Assembly: GCA_046496815.1 (NCBI GenBank)
Contig: JAWOGN010000036.1
Coordinates: forward strand, 1 to 12,894
Length of the DNA stretch: 12,894 bases
Direction: 5' to 3'
Source of the DNA: JAWOGN01 sp046496815
GTDB taxonomy: Bacteria; Desulfobacterota; DSM-4660; Desulfatiglandales; Desulfatiglandaceae
Made by a program: the position numbers and the translations under genes. A model generated the notes under the pieces. The model was not told the origin of the DNA and made no database searches. It worked only from the letters and a program-made list of their open reading frames with translations. Numbering within the stretch: position 1 is the first letter of the stretch; each line of letters opens with the position of its first letter. Below, piece by piece: positions 1-7,229 of this stretch.

Positions 1-3000
1 ATCTATTATGACGACGGTGTTACACCGATCGGCACGTTTTTTGATAAGGTCCATCGCAAGTACATTGTATATGACGATATCCCAAAGGCTTTCATCAAGG
101 CATTAATTGCCGCCGAGGACAAGAGCTTTTTTGACCACAGCGGATTTGATTCCAAAGCCATAATCCGGGCATTGGTGGCCAACTTGAGGGCCGGTAGGGT
201 CACCCAGGGCGGAAGCACCCTCACCCAGCAGACCGCCAAGAACATATTCCGGCGTGAAAAGAGATCCTACATGGCCAAGCTCAAGGAATTGATGCAAGCC
301 TTCTTGCTCGAAAGGCAGTACAGCAAACAGGCAATCCTAGAAATGTACGCAAACCAGTTTTTCGTCACCGGTTATGGAAAGGGCCTGCGCATCGCCGCAC
401 AGTATTTTTTTGATAAAGACGCAAAAGATCTCGATCTGGTCGAATCGGCCTTTATCGCCGGATCCGTCAAAGGACCCAACCGGTATAATCCGTTCATCAA
501 GAAAAGCGAGGCAGAGAGGGAAGAAGCCAGGCAACTGGCAAAGGCAAGAAAGGACTATGTGCTCAGCAAAATGCACCAAATGAATTTCATCAGCCGGGCA
601 CAATACCGGAGAGCCAGAGACCGTGAGGTTCCTTTTCGTCAGGGAGAAATCACCTTCAAGTTAAATGTGATTCTCGACTACATTCGTGAGCAACTCGAGT
701 CTGAATATTTTCAGAAAATCCTGAGGGAGCAAGGCATCGAAAATCCTGCGACTTCCGGGATAGACATCTATACCTCCATCAACAGGCAAATTCAAGAAGC
801 GGGCTTGCGCAGTCTTCGAAGTCACCTCCCCCTGATCGATGTGAAGTTGAACGGCTACGATGTCGATCAAATTACTGATATAAAAAAGAATCTGGTAGAA
901 GGCGCCATGAAGAAATCGGAGGATAACCTGCCTTTTCCGGCCCAAATTACGCAGATCGATTCGGAAACGGAACATGCGCATATGGTTGTCTCCTGGGAGA
1001 ATGGCGGCGGAATCATCGGCTACGAAGGCCTAAAGCCGATCGGGGAAGCGTGGCTCAGATGGAAGACGGGGAACTTGGGTGCATTGGAAAAAGGACACGT
1101 TCATGCCTTTTTGAAGACGCTCAAAGTGGGTGATCCGGTTCCGGTTCAATTCATGGGATCTTCCGGAAAAAGCGATGAAAAAAAGCTTACGCTCTCAAAA
1201 ATCCCCGAACTCGAGGGGGCCTTGATCGTGCTTCAGGGAGGGATGGTAAAGGCGATGATCGGCGGTTTTTTAAACCGATTCTTCAACCGTTCAGTCGATG
1301 CAAAACGACAACTGGGTTCAATTTTTAAACCGATTGTTTATACGGCGGCGCTCCAGCTCAAGTGGAACATCCTGGACCCCTTGCAAAACGTGAGAGACGT
1401 GTTTCGCTTTCAAGACACCGTTTACATTCCTCGCCCCGACCATGAACCGGAAAGCGACAAAGTATCCATGGCCTGGGCCGGTACAAAATCGGAAAACCTG
1501 GCAACGGTGTGGCTGCTGTATCATTTGACGGATCAGCTGAATATGAGCGAGTTTCGGCAAATTGTTAAACGGGTGGGTCTCGACAGAAGAAAGGATGAGA
1601 CGTATCAGCAATACCAAGAACGGATCCGGGATCGGCACGGGATCGTAGTCAACGAAAAGGCCTTGATGGAGGCCGCGTTCGAAGCATCAAAGAAAGAGAT
1701 TGAATCGGACATTATCTTCGCCGGCCACGAGGAGATTCTGGAAACCCTCCATCGCCTGCACTTTAACATAGAAAGTGAAGAACTGAACGCACAGGGGCAG
1801 GAAATAGACCAGGTTCTCAGATTCGGCTTCCAAAGACTTCTAGAGTTGAATCAGCGAATGGAACGTAATTTTCAAGAGATTAAACGGCTCCTTGAACTAT
1901 CCAGGCAAAATGACAGTCCCTATCTGCGGGAGTCGCTCGATCAAGCGCTGAGACACTTTTACAGGACCCTGGAAACCGGTCATAACGATCGAATCATTTA
2001 CACTGAATCCGCTGAGCTTTCTTCGACATTCCCGCTGCTTCCTCTGACACCCGAGTCAATGAGGATCGGCGGTTCCTTTCCGGAGAGCGGAACGGTATGG
2101 ATCGATGGCTTGATCAATTCCGAAACCCTGCATACACTCCAATCCAACGTGAAAAAAAATTTCGAGCGACTCCTCGCCCTGGACCGCTATGATTTCGACG
2201 TTCTGTCCAGGGTCCGAGACTTCCGCACACTTGTCAACGTGTCCTACGTCGTGTATCTTTCAAAGCAGTTGGGCATTTCAACCAAACTGGAACCGGTACT
2301 ATCTTTTCCTCTCGGCCCCAATTCCATAAGTATTATGGAAGCTGCGACGGCCTACCAGTCAATCACGACCGGTCAAGGGTATCGGCTTTCTTCGGAATAC
2401 GGCGCAGAAATGACCCCGATCATAGAAAAAATCGTGGATAGAGAGGGAGAAATCCTCTGGCAGCACAGGCCGAAAACGAAAAGAGTGATATCCGATAGGG
2501 TGAGCTGCTTGGTCAGGGAAATCCTTAGAAATGTGATGGAGAACGGTACGGGTCGAAAGGCGAGAGATGCTGTGCAGGTTTTCAGCATTCCGGTTCCCTC
2601 ATTCGGAAAGACAGGCACTTCCAATCGGTTTACCAACTCGAGTTTTGTGGGGGTGATTCCGGGGCCCGATCAAAAAACCGGCGAGTTGGATCTCCAGGAA
2701 GGATACGTGATTGCCGCCTACGTGGGCTATGACGATAATAGGCCCATGAAGGGGGAGCATGTCGCCATCTACGGAGCCTCCGGGGCCATGCCGTTGTGGA
2801 TTGATACGGCAAATGCCATCGTCAATCGTCCGGAATACCGGGCGCGTCTCCAGCCTGCGGACCTTGTGTTCAATCCCTTACCGGGTTCTCCGGCCAATCT
2901 GGAAGGATTTCAAGAGGTTCCCGTTTCACCCTTAAACGGACTGCCGAGGGAATTATCATTTGGCCATGGCAGAGCGCTTTCCGGACCCAAGCTACTGACA

Positions 3001-3072
3001 GATGCCGAGGATGACGGGACCACCTTGAGACTCATGAGGCGGCTTGAGCCCGTGGAAGGAGAAACGGATTGA
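1..3072 (+). CDS. Class A penicillin-binding protein (PBP1A-type glycosyltransferase/transpeptidase), 5' end cut by window
   Basis: Bifunctional peptidoglycan synthase acting in the periplasm from the inner membrane: it polymerises lipid II and cross-links stem peptides. The frame is open from base 1, so the N-terminus (cytoplasmic tail, membrane anchor, start of the GT51 domain) lies outside; the TTG at 172 is internal. Counting codons from base 1, the GT51 catalytic Glu is residue 39 in AAEDKSFFDH, and QGGSTLTQQTAK is at 69-80. An OB-like segment typical of PBP1A spans about 310-403. The transpeptidase motifs are SxxK (S440, K443 in RQLGSIFKP), SxN (S497-N499) and KTGT (870-873), so both activities look intact. 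At 1,023 visible codons it is longer than E. coli PBP1A (about 850). The extra length lies mostly between SxN and KTGT, in a helical, charged insertion of roughly 225 residues. It is translationally coupled to the lipoprotein gene that follows. Family assignment is secure; the exact paralogue is not. Confidence 0.95.
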   Translation: MYYDDGVTPIGTFFDKVHRKYIVYDDIPKAFIKALIAAEDKSFFDHSGFDSKAIIRALVANLRAGRVTQGGSTLTQQTAKNIFRREKRSYMAKLKELMQAFLLERQYSKQAILEMYANQFFVTGYGKGLRIAAQYFFDKDAKDLDLVESAFIAGSVKGPNRYNPFIKKSEAEREEARQLAKARKDYVLSKMHQMNFISRAQYRRARDREVPFRQGEITFKLNVILDYIREQLESEYFQKILREQGIENPATSGIDIYTSINRQIQEAGLRSLRSHLPLIDVKLNGYDVDQITDIKKNLVEGAMKKSEDNLPFPAQITQIDSETEHAHMVVSWENGGGIIGYEGLKPIGEAWLRWKTGNLGALEKGHVHAFLKTLKVGDPVPVQFMGSSGKSDEKKLTLSKIPELEGALIVLQGGMVKAMIGGFLNRFFNRSVDAKRQLGSIFKPIVYTAALQLKWNILDPLQNVRDVFRFQDTVYIPRPDHEPESDKVSMAWAGTKSENLATVWLLYHLTDQLNMSEFRQIVKRVGLDRRKDETYQQYQERIRDRHGIVVNEKALMEAAFEASKKEIESDIIFAGHEEILETLHRLHFNIESEELNAQGQEIDQVLRFGFQRLLELNQRMERNFQEIKRLLELSRQNDSPYLRESLDQALRHFYRTLETGHNDRIIYTESAELSSTFPLLPLTPESMRIGGSFPESGTVWIDGLINSETLHTLQSNVKKNFERLLALDRYDFDVLSRVRDFRTLVNVSYVVYLSKQLGISTKLEPVLSFPLGPNSISIMEAATAYQSITTGQGYRLSSEYGAEMTPIIEKIVDREGEILWQHRPKTKRVISDRVSCLVREILRNVMENGTGRKARDAVQVFSIPVPSFGKTGTSNRFTNSSFVGVIPGPDQKTGELDLQEGYVIAAYVGYDDNRPMKGEHVAIYGASGAMPLWIDTANAIVNRPEYRARLQPADLVFNPLPGSPANLEGFQEVPVSPLNGLPRELSFGHGRALSGPKLLTDAEDDGTTLRLMRRLEPVEGETD
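3056..3061 (+). promoter_or_regulatory. Ribosome binding site AAGGAG fixing a TTG start
   Basis: AAGGAG ends 7 bases before the TTG at 3069 and lies inside the end of the penicillin-binding protein gene. It decides the choice of the non-ATG start for the lipoprotein and indicates translational coupling through the TTGA overlap of start and stop codons. Confidence 0.75.
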
Positions 3073-4445
3073 AAAGACGAACCGGTTTATTTCTGGCTAT
3101 TTTTTGCAGCAGTGTCCTTGGATGCATCCCGGCCCAGGAAGGGCGTGTAATCCGTGCGCCGGAAATACAGGCGCCTTCGGGACCTCTCCTCCCGGAGGAC
3201 CTTCTCGACAGGCGAATCGATTTTCTAAACACCACGCTTGATAAAGACACCCTCTCGGAAGAAGACAGGCAAGTTGCTTCAGATCTCCTCGCCACCTATA
3301 CATCTGCAAAAAGCGCCGCAAGGGCTGAGTTGAACGAGCCCGAGTACCGGCAACTCGTCTATGACCTCATGAGTGCCCTTGTGCGAATCGATGAATATTA
3401 TTTCTCAAGGGTCGAGATCGCGCAGGACCAATCAAAAGCGGTGAGTCAGTTTATGAAGAAACGGAGAAAAATCCTGGATGCGCATCTTTCACGCGATGAA
3501 CAGGGGGTCATCAATCATTGTCTGGAAATCCAGGCCGCCTTTGGTCCGGATGCCCTTACGCCGGAAATCGCCGTGCTGTTTGCGCTTTCACTCGCCAAAA
3601 AAGGGATGCGGAAAGAGGCGATGCATATTATTGAAGGAATTGTACCCGAAATTGATGAAAGCCCGGACCCCAACCGTCTGCGCATTCGGATTGCCGAGCT
3701 TCAGCTCCGGATGGGGCAACGCGGCAAGGCCTTGGAAACCCAAAAGAAGCTGACTGAAAAATTGGACGAGCAGCAGACCGCACTGGAAGCACTTGAGAAA
3801 AGAATCGCTTCCGCAGAGACGGAAAGCCTGGAACCGATCGAAACAACCTCCGCGCAGCCACCCCATGACCTACACGCAGAGACCGAGTCGGCAGGGGCCA
3901 CGGAACAATTGATTCAGAAGGTGGACGAACTGATAGCGGAACGAAAATATGGTGAGGCATGGGATTTGCTGATTTCGAATCAAGGTATGGCGGGATCGGA
4001 TACTGAAAAATCAGCCATCGACCACGTCTTGAAGCGCCTGGAAGCCGCTCAGGAGGAATACCTGGAAAAGACCATTTCCATGATCTCCAAAAAGAAAGAA
4101 ACACTGGCGATGGCGCGTCGGTATCTGGATGCTGAAAAATATGAAGAGGCCATATCAAACCTTGAAAGCTTTCCCGAGGGCGAGGCAAGCCTGGAGGTCA
4201 GGGAACTGAGAGAGCAGGCCGTCGAGGGACTGATCAATCGGGAGCGAAATCGAGCCGCCCGGATATTCCTGAATGCAAGGAGAACTCAGGATCCGGTCAA
4301 GAAAAAAGCATATCTGGTGGCCTGCCATGAAATACTGAGCTCCTTGCTTGAGCGGTATCCGTCGTCCCCGCTCAGTGAAAAGATAAGATCCCATATCCAA
4401 AAGGTTACGGAAGAAATGGAAAAGCTCCCAAGGGGCGCTTCGTAA
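3069..4445 (+). CDS. TPR-like/coiled-coil outer-membrane lipoprotein, possible partner of the upstream PBP
   Basis: 458-residue predicted lipoprotein. The N-terminus has basic residues (KRR), a short hydrophobic stretch and the lipobox V-L-G-C with Cys19 as the acylated residue. The residue after Cys is Ile, not Asp, which favours transport to the outer membrane under the Lol rule. The mature part is almost wholly helical. TPR-like helix pairs are visible at about 165-225 and again at about 280-368 (for example ERKYGEAWDLL and AEKYEEAISNL). A coiled-coil-like run lies at about 222-250, followed by a Ser/Thr/Pro-rich linker at 250-278. The TTG start overlaps the PBP stop by 4 bases and has a good Shine-Dalgarno site. 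I do not recognise a named family. Its context recalls LpoA, the TPR-containing lipoprotein that activates E. coli PBP1A, but that role is inference. It could also be a general scaffolding or envelope-assembly lipoprotein. Confidence 0.85.
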   Translation: MKRRTGLFLAIFCSSVLGCIPAQEGRVIRAPEIQAPSGPLLPEDLLDRRIDFLNTTLDKDTLSEEDRQVASDLLATYTSAKSAARAELNEPEYRQLVYDLMSALVRIDEYYFSRVEIAQDQSKAVSQFMKKRRKILDAHLSRDEQGVINHCLEIQAAFGPDALTPEIAVLFALSLAKKGMRKEAMHIIEGIVPEIDESPDPNRLRIRIAELQLRMGQRGKALETQKKLTEKLDEQQTALEALEKRIASAETESLEPIETTSAQPPHDLHAETESAGATEQLIQKVDELIAERKYGEAWDLLISNQGMAGSDTEKSAIDHVLKRLEAAQEEYLEKTISMISKKKETLAMARRYLDAEKYEEAISNLESFPEGEASLEVRELREQAVEGLINRERNRAARIFLNARRTQDPVKKKAYLVACHEILSSLLERYPSSPLSEKIRSHIQKVTEEMEKLPRGAS

Positions 4446-4452
4446 TTTTTTT
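4422..4452 (+). terminator. Candidate rho-independent terminator at the end of the lipoprotein gene
   Basis: AAGC (4422-4425) pairs with GCTT (4437-4440). After one T/C mismatch, CCC (4427-4429) pairs with GGG (4433-4435) around a 3-base loop. Five bases later comes a run of seven T (4446-4452). The stem is short and imperfect and overlaps the last codons, so termination may be weak. If real, it separates the cell-wall genes from the kinase gene. Confidence 0.35.
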
Positions 4453-4492
4453 CAAATCACACAGTGTGTTGAAACAGGTCCGGTGTTCTTGG

Positions 4493-5443
4493 ATGCATCA
4501 CACGCAGCTTGAAAACATTCAGGTGCTCGCTCTCGGACAGGCTTGCGTAGACTACCTGGGAAATCTTCCGGCCTACCCGGTGGAAGACAGCAAAGCGGAG
4601 CTTGAGAATCTGCACATGCGTTGCGGAGGACCGGCCTCTACGGCCCTCGTCACCCTTTCCCGTCTCGGCATCGGCACCTCCTTTCTGGGCGCCATCTCGG
4701 ATGACGTATTCGGAGCAACCATACTGGAGAACCTCAAAAAAGAAAATGTGGACGTATCCCGTTTAAAGGTCACCCGGGGGTTCACCTCTCAATTTGCCTT
4801 TATTGCCATCACAAAACGCACCGGGAACCGCACCATATTCTGGCACCGGGGAACCGTCCCCCATCTCAAGAAACGCGACGTGGACCTGCGAGGATTTCCC
4901 TGCGCACGCATTTTGCACCTGGACGGGTTGATGATCGAGGCCTCGCTTGAGGCCGCCGGACAGGCCAGAGCGCTCGGCATGATTGTCATTTTGGACGCCG
5001 GAACCATGAGAAACGGAACCAAGGAGTTGCTCAAACTCGTAGATATCCTCATCGCATCCGAGACATTTGCGCGGCCCTTGGTGCGATCGAATGCGTCCCA
5101 TGAGAGCGCACTGCACACGCTCCGGGATTTGGGTCCCGGGCAAGTGGTCATAACCCTGGGGGCAAACGGGAGCATCGGGCTGGATTCCGACGACGTCGTT
5201 CGTCAAAGCGCCTTTTCAATTTCGGCTGTGGATACCACCGGCGCAGGCGACGTGTATCACGGCGGCTACATCTATGGGGTGCTTCAAGGCTGGAAAATGA
5301 CGCAATGCATGCGGTTTGCCGCCGCGGCCGCGGCCATTAAATGCGGTCAGATCGGGGCACAAAGCGGGATTCCCACGCTTGAAATGATCCATGCGCTCCT
5401 GGAAAAAGAACCCGGACCGGCTTCAAGCGCGTGGAGCGTATAA
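4493..5443 (+). CDS. PfkB-family (ribokinase-like) sugar kinase
   Basis: Cytoplasmic ATP-dependent kinase, probably of a ketose or related sugar. The C-terminal PfkB signature DTTGAGD has the catalytic base Asp as its last residue (D262 counted from the GTG at 4466; D253 from the ATG at 4493). Also visible are an N-terminal GQACVD segment with the usual sugar-binding Asp, the di-glycine region CGGPASTA, and the TLGANGS nucleotide-binding loop. Length (316-325 residues) is normal for the family. The C-terminal half resembles the ketohexokinase/YihV (sulfofructose kinase) branch from memory, but the substrate cannot be read from sequence. Start choice is uncertain: neither the GTG at 4466 nor the ATG at 4493 has a convincing Shine-Dalgarno site. 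I prefer 4493 because homology begins shortly after it and 4466 lies only 13 bases past the candidate terminator's T-run. It may be co-transcribed with the amidohydrolase downstream. Confidence 0.9.
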   Translation: MHHTQLENIQVLALGQACVDYLGNLPAYPVEDSKAELENLHMRCGGPASTALVTLSRLGIGTSFLGAISDDVFGATILENLKKENVDVSRLKVTRGFTSQFAFIAITKRTGNRTIFWHRGTVPHLKKRDVDLRGFPCARILHLDGLMIEASLEAAGQARALGMIVILDAGTMRNGTKELLKLVDILIASETFARPLVRSNASHESALHTLRDLGPGQVVITLGANGSIGLDSDDVVRQSAFSISAVDTTGAGDVYHGGYIYGVLQGWKMTQCMRFAAAAAAIKCGQIGAQSGIPTLEMIHALLEKEPGPASSAWSV

Positions 5444-5552
5444 ACCGCTGCGCTCCAAACCTTGAAAGCGCGTTTACCCGCACTGAAACCGGATTCCGGC
5501 GGGGTGACGGGCTGTTAAGAGACGTTAAATTTATAGTGAGGGAGAATTGAAT
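5444..5552 (+). other. Gap between kinase and amidohydrolase genes, with two small inverted repeats
   Basis: GGAGCG (5433-5438) and CGCTCC (5451-5456) form an inverted repeat across the kinase stop codon, but no T-run follows. CCGGATTCCGG (5489-5499) is a perfect palindrome around a central T and could be an operator half-pair. I find no convincing -35/-10 pair. Whether the amidohydrolase has its own promoter or is read from the kinase cannot be decided here. Confidence 0.35.
5539..5544 (+). promoter_or_regulatory. Ribosome binding site AGGGAG deciding the amidohydrolase start
   Basis: AGGGAG ends 8 bases before the ATG at 5553 but only 2 bases before the in-frame TTG at 5547. The ATG is therefore the start used. 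Confidence 0.7.
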
Positions 5553-7088
5553 ATGGACCTTCTGGTGAGAGGAAAATATGTCATTATCGATGCAAGTTTG
5601 GGCGAAGAAGGAATCCTCACAGACGGGGCGGTCTTCGTTTCAAATGGAAAGGTTGTCGAAGCCGGCGAGTATGAATCGTTGAAGGCGAAATACCCGGAGG
5701 CTGCGGTTCAAGGCAATGGAACGCAACTCCTCATGCCGGGACTTATCGACGGCCACAGTCATGGATGGGGATTGAGCGCGATTCAGCGGGGCGTCGGTTA
5801 TGATTTCCTGGAAAATGCCCTTATCGACTGGGCGTTTATGTTTGACATCGACCCTGATCTCAATGCCATGATGAGCGCGGTTCGACATATCCGAAACGGT
5901 TGTACGACCGTGCACCATAACAGCTGGGGAGAATCACCGAACAGAGGTGAAATCGCGGATAAGACAATTGCAGGCTATGGGAAATCCGGTATCCGCTTTG
6001 CCTACTCACTCGGGGCACGGAACACCAACATGCTCGCATGTGACGACACGGCGTTTTTCGAGACCCTTCCTTCGGATCTTCAGGAGTTCTGCCAGCCGAT
6101 GGTGGAGTTCGACAAAGAAGCCGTTGTGAACAACTATTTCGAACTTTTCGAAAGCCTATACAGCCGCTACAACGGTGAAGATACGCGCATTTTGTTCGGT
6201 CCGAGCTGGGCCCATGGTTCCACTGACGAGTTTCACCAACGCGTGAAAACGAGGGCGGATGAATTGGGCAAAGTCCAAATCCATATTCATACCCTCCAGA
6301 GTCCTCATCAAAAAGCCTACGGCTTGAGGAAATACGGCAAATCGTTGTTGGCCCATCTGGATGATTTGGGTCTCGTCGACGAAAACCTGACCCTGGGGCA
6401 CGCGGTTTATGTGAGCGAGCCGGATATTGAACTGCTGGCTTCCAGGCGAGCATCCACCACCAACCACCCAAGCTGCAACCTTGCGGTCAGAAACGGCATC
6501 TCACCGGTCTACTATCTCCATAAGGCCGGGGTAAACGTTTCCCTCGGAATCGACGACAAAGGCATCAACGATGACGAAGATGCCGTCATGGAATTGCGAA
6601 TGATCTACTATCTCAACCGTGTTTCAGGGTTCGACCTGGCCGGCACACCCCCCCTGAATGCCTTCGACGTCCTCAAAATGGGGACAACCAATGCGGCCCG
6701 GGTATGCGGGTTTGAAGGGGAGATCGGTGCCTTGAAGCCGGGCATGAAAGCCGATGCCCTTCTGGTAGACCTCACGGAGATCATGGAAGATCCATACATG
6801 TCACCCGACTTGAATATTGCTGAGATCTTTATCCATCGGGCCAAGGGCGTGCATGTGAATACCGTGATTATCGGCGGTCGTGTCGTGATGGAAGATCGGA
6901 AGTTTTTGACGCTGGATGTGGACCAGCTTTTCGAAGAAGTGCGGAGGCAGGCAAAGAAAGGAATCAGCCCGGAGCAGCGGCAATTTGCGGAAACCCTTCA
7001 AAAAATCAAGCCCTACTATCACGCGTGGTATAAGGGGTGGGAAGCACAGGATTTCAAGCCGTATTATGTGATGAACAGCCGCACGTAG
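5553..7088 (+). CDS. Metal-dependent amidohydrolase (MtaD/TrzN/SsnA-like aminohydrolase fold)
   Basis: 511-residue cytoplasmic enzyme of the amidohydrolase superfamily, in the branch that deaminates or dechlorinates purine, pyrimidine and triazine-like substrates. Counted from the ATG, metal ligands are H68 and H70 in DGHSH, H246 in QIHIHT and D334 in SLGIDD. The conserved His of the next strand is H283 in TLGHAV. The N-terminal beta-sandwich strands (GAVFVSNGKVVEAG) and the C-terminal ones (GALKPGMKADALLVDL, then VIIGGRVVMED) are present, with a C-terminal helical extension. Subtype members usually have H-x-x-E after the second HxH, where the Glu relays protons; here the position is Gln249. 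This hints at a different substrate or reaction, so naming it as a deaminase would be unsafe. It follows the kinase in the same direction and converges on the transketolase gene. Alternatives include a ring-opening hydrolase or a non-nucleobase amidohydrolase. Confidence 0.88.
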   Translation: MDLLVRGKYVIIDASLGEEGILTDGAVFVSNGKVVEAGEYESLKAKYPEAAVQGNGTQLLMPGLIDGHSHGWGLSAIQRGVGYDFLENALIDWAFMFDIDPDLNAMMSAVRHIRNGCTTVHHNSWGESPNRGEIADKTIAGYGKSGIRFAYSLGARNTNMLACDDTAFFETLPSDLQEFCQPMVEFDKEAVVNNYFELFESLYSRYNGEDTRILFGPSWAHGSTDEFHQRVKTRADELGKVQIHIHTLQSPHQKAYGLRKYGKSLLAHLDDLGLVDENLTLGHAVYVSEPDIELLASRRASTTNHPSCNLAVRNGISPVYYLHKAGVNVSLGIDDKGINDDEDAVMELRMIYYLNRVSGFDLAGTPPLNAFDVLKMGTTNAARVCGFEGEIGALKPGMKADALLVDLTEIMEDPYMSPDLNIAEIFIHRAKGVHVNTVIIGGRVVMEDRKFLTLDVDQLFEEVRRQAKKGISPEQRQFAETLQKIKPYYHAWYKGWEAQDFKPYYVMNSRT

Positions 7089-7229
7089 TGCCCGGCGATC
7101 CCACCGGTTCATCCGTTAATATAGGGGGCTCGGGTGGAGTTTCCGGCGGTCGGCAATCCGCTGAACTGCCCGTTGCCCAACATTTTTGCCGGATGCTGAA
7201 AGCGGATTTGACTGCGGTCGGCACGACCC
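7089..7229. repeat. Convergent intergenic gap with inverted and direct repeats
   Basis: The two transcription blocks meet in these 141 bases. AATCCGCT (7155-7162) and AGCGGATT (7201-7208) form a perfect 8-base inverted repeat with a 38-base loop. CGGCAA (7151-7156) and TTGCCG (7186-7191) form a competing 6-base pair. GCGGTCGGCA occurs twice as a direct repeat (7146-7155 and 7214-7223). A long-range hairpin here could act as a two-way transcription barrier, but neither arm is followed by a clear T-run, so I do not call it a terminator. No credible gene is present. Confidence 0.4.

Noticed and set aside
172..174. TTG as start of the penicillin-binding protein
   Set aside because: The frame is open to base 1 and encodes conserved GT51 residues, including the catalytic Glu, before this codon, so the gene is cut by the window edge.
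5433..5456. Inverted repeat at the kinase stop codon as a terminator
   Set aside because: The stem is 6 bases with a 12-base loop and no T-run, so it does not meet the pattern.
5547..5549. TTG start for the amidohydrolase
   Set aside because: It lies only 2 bases after the Shine-Dalgarno sequence, whereas the ATG at 5553 has a normal 8-base spacing.
5860..6471. Minus-strand open frame of 203 codons
   Set aside because: It is a shadow of the amidohydrolase gene, which carries the metal-binding motifs.
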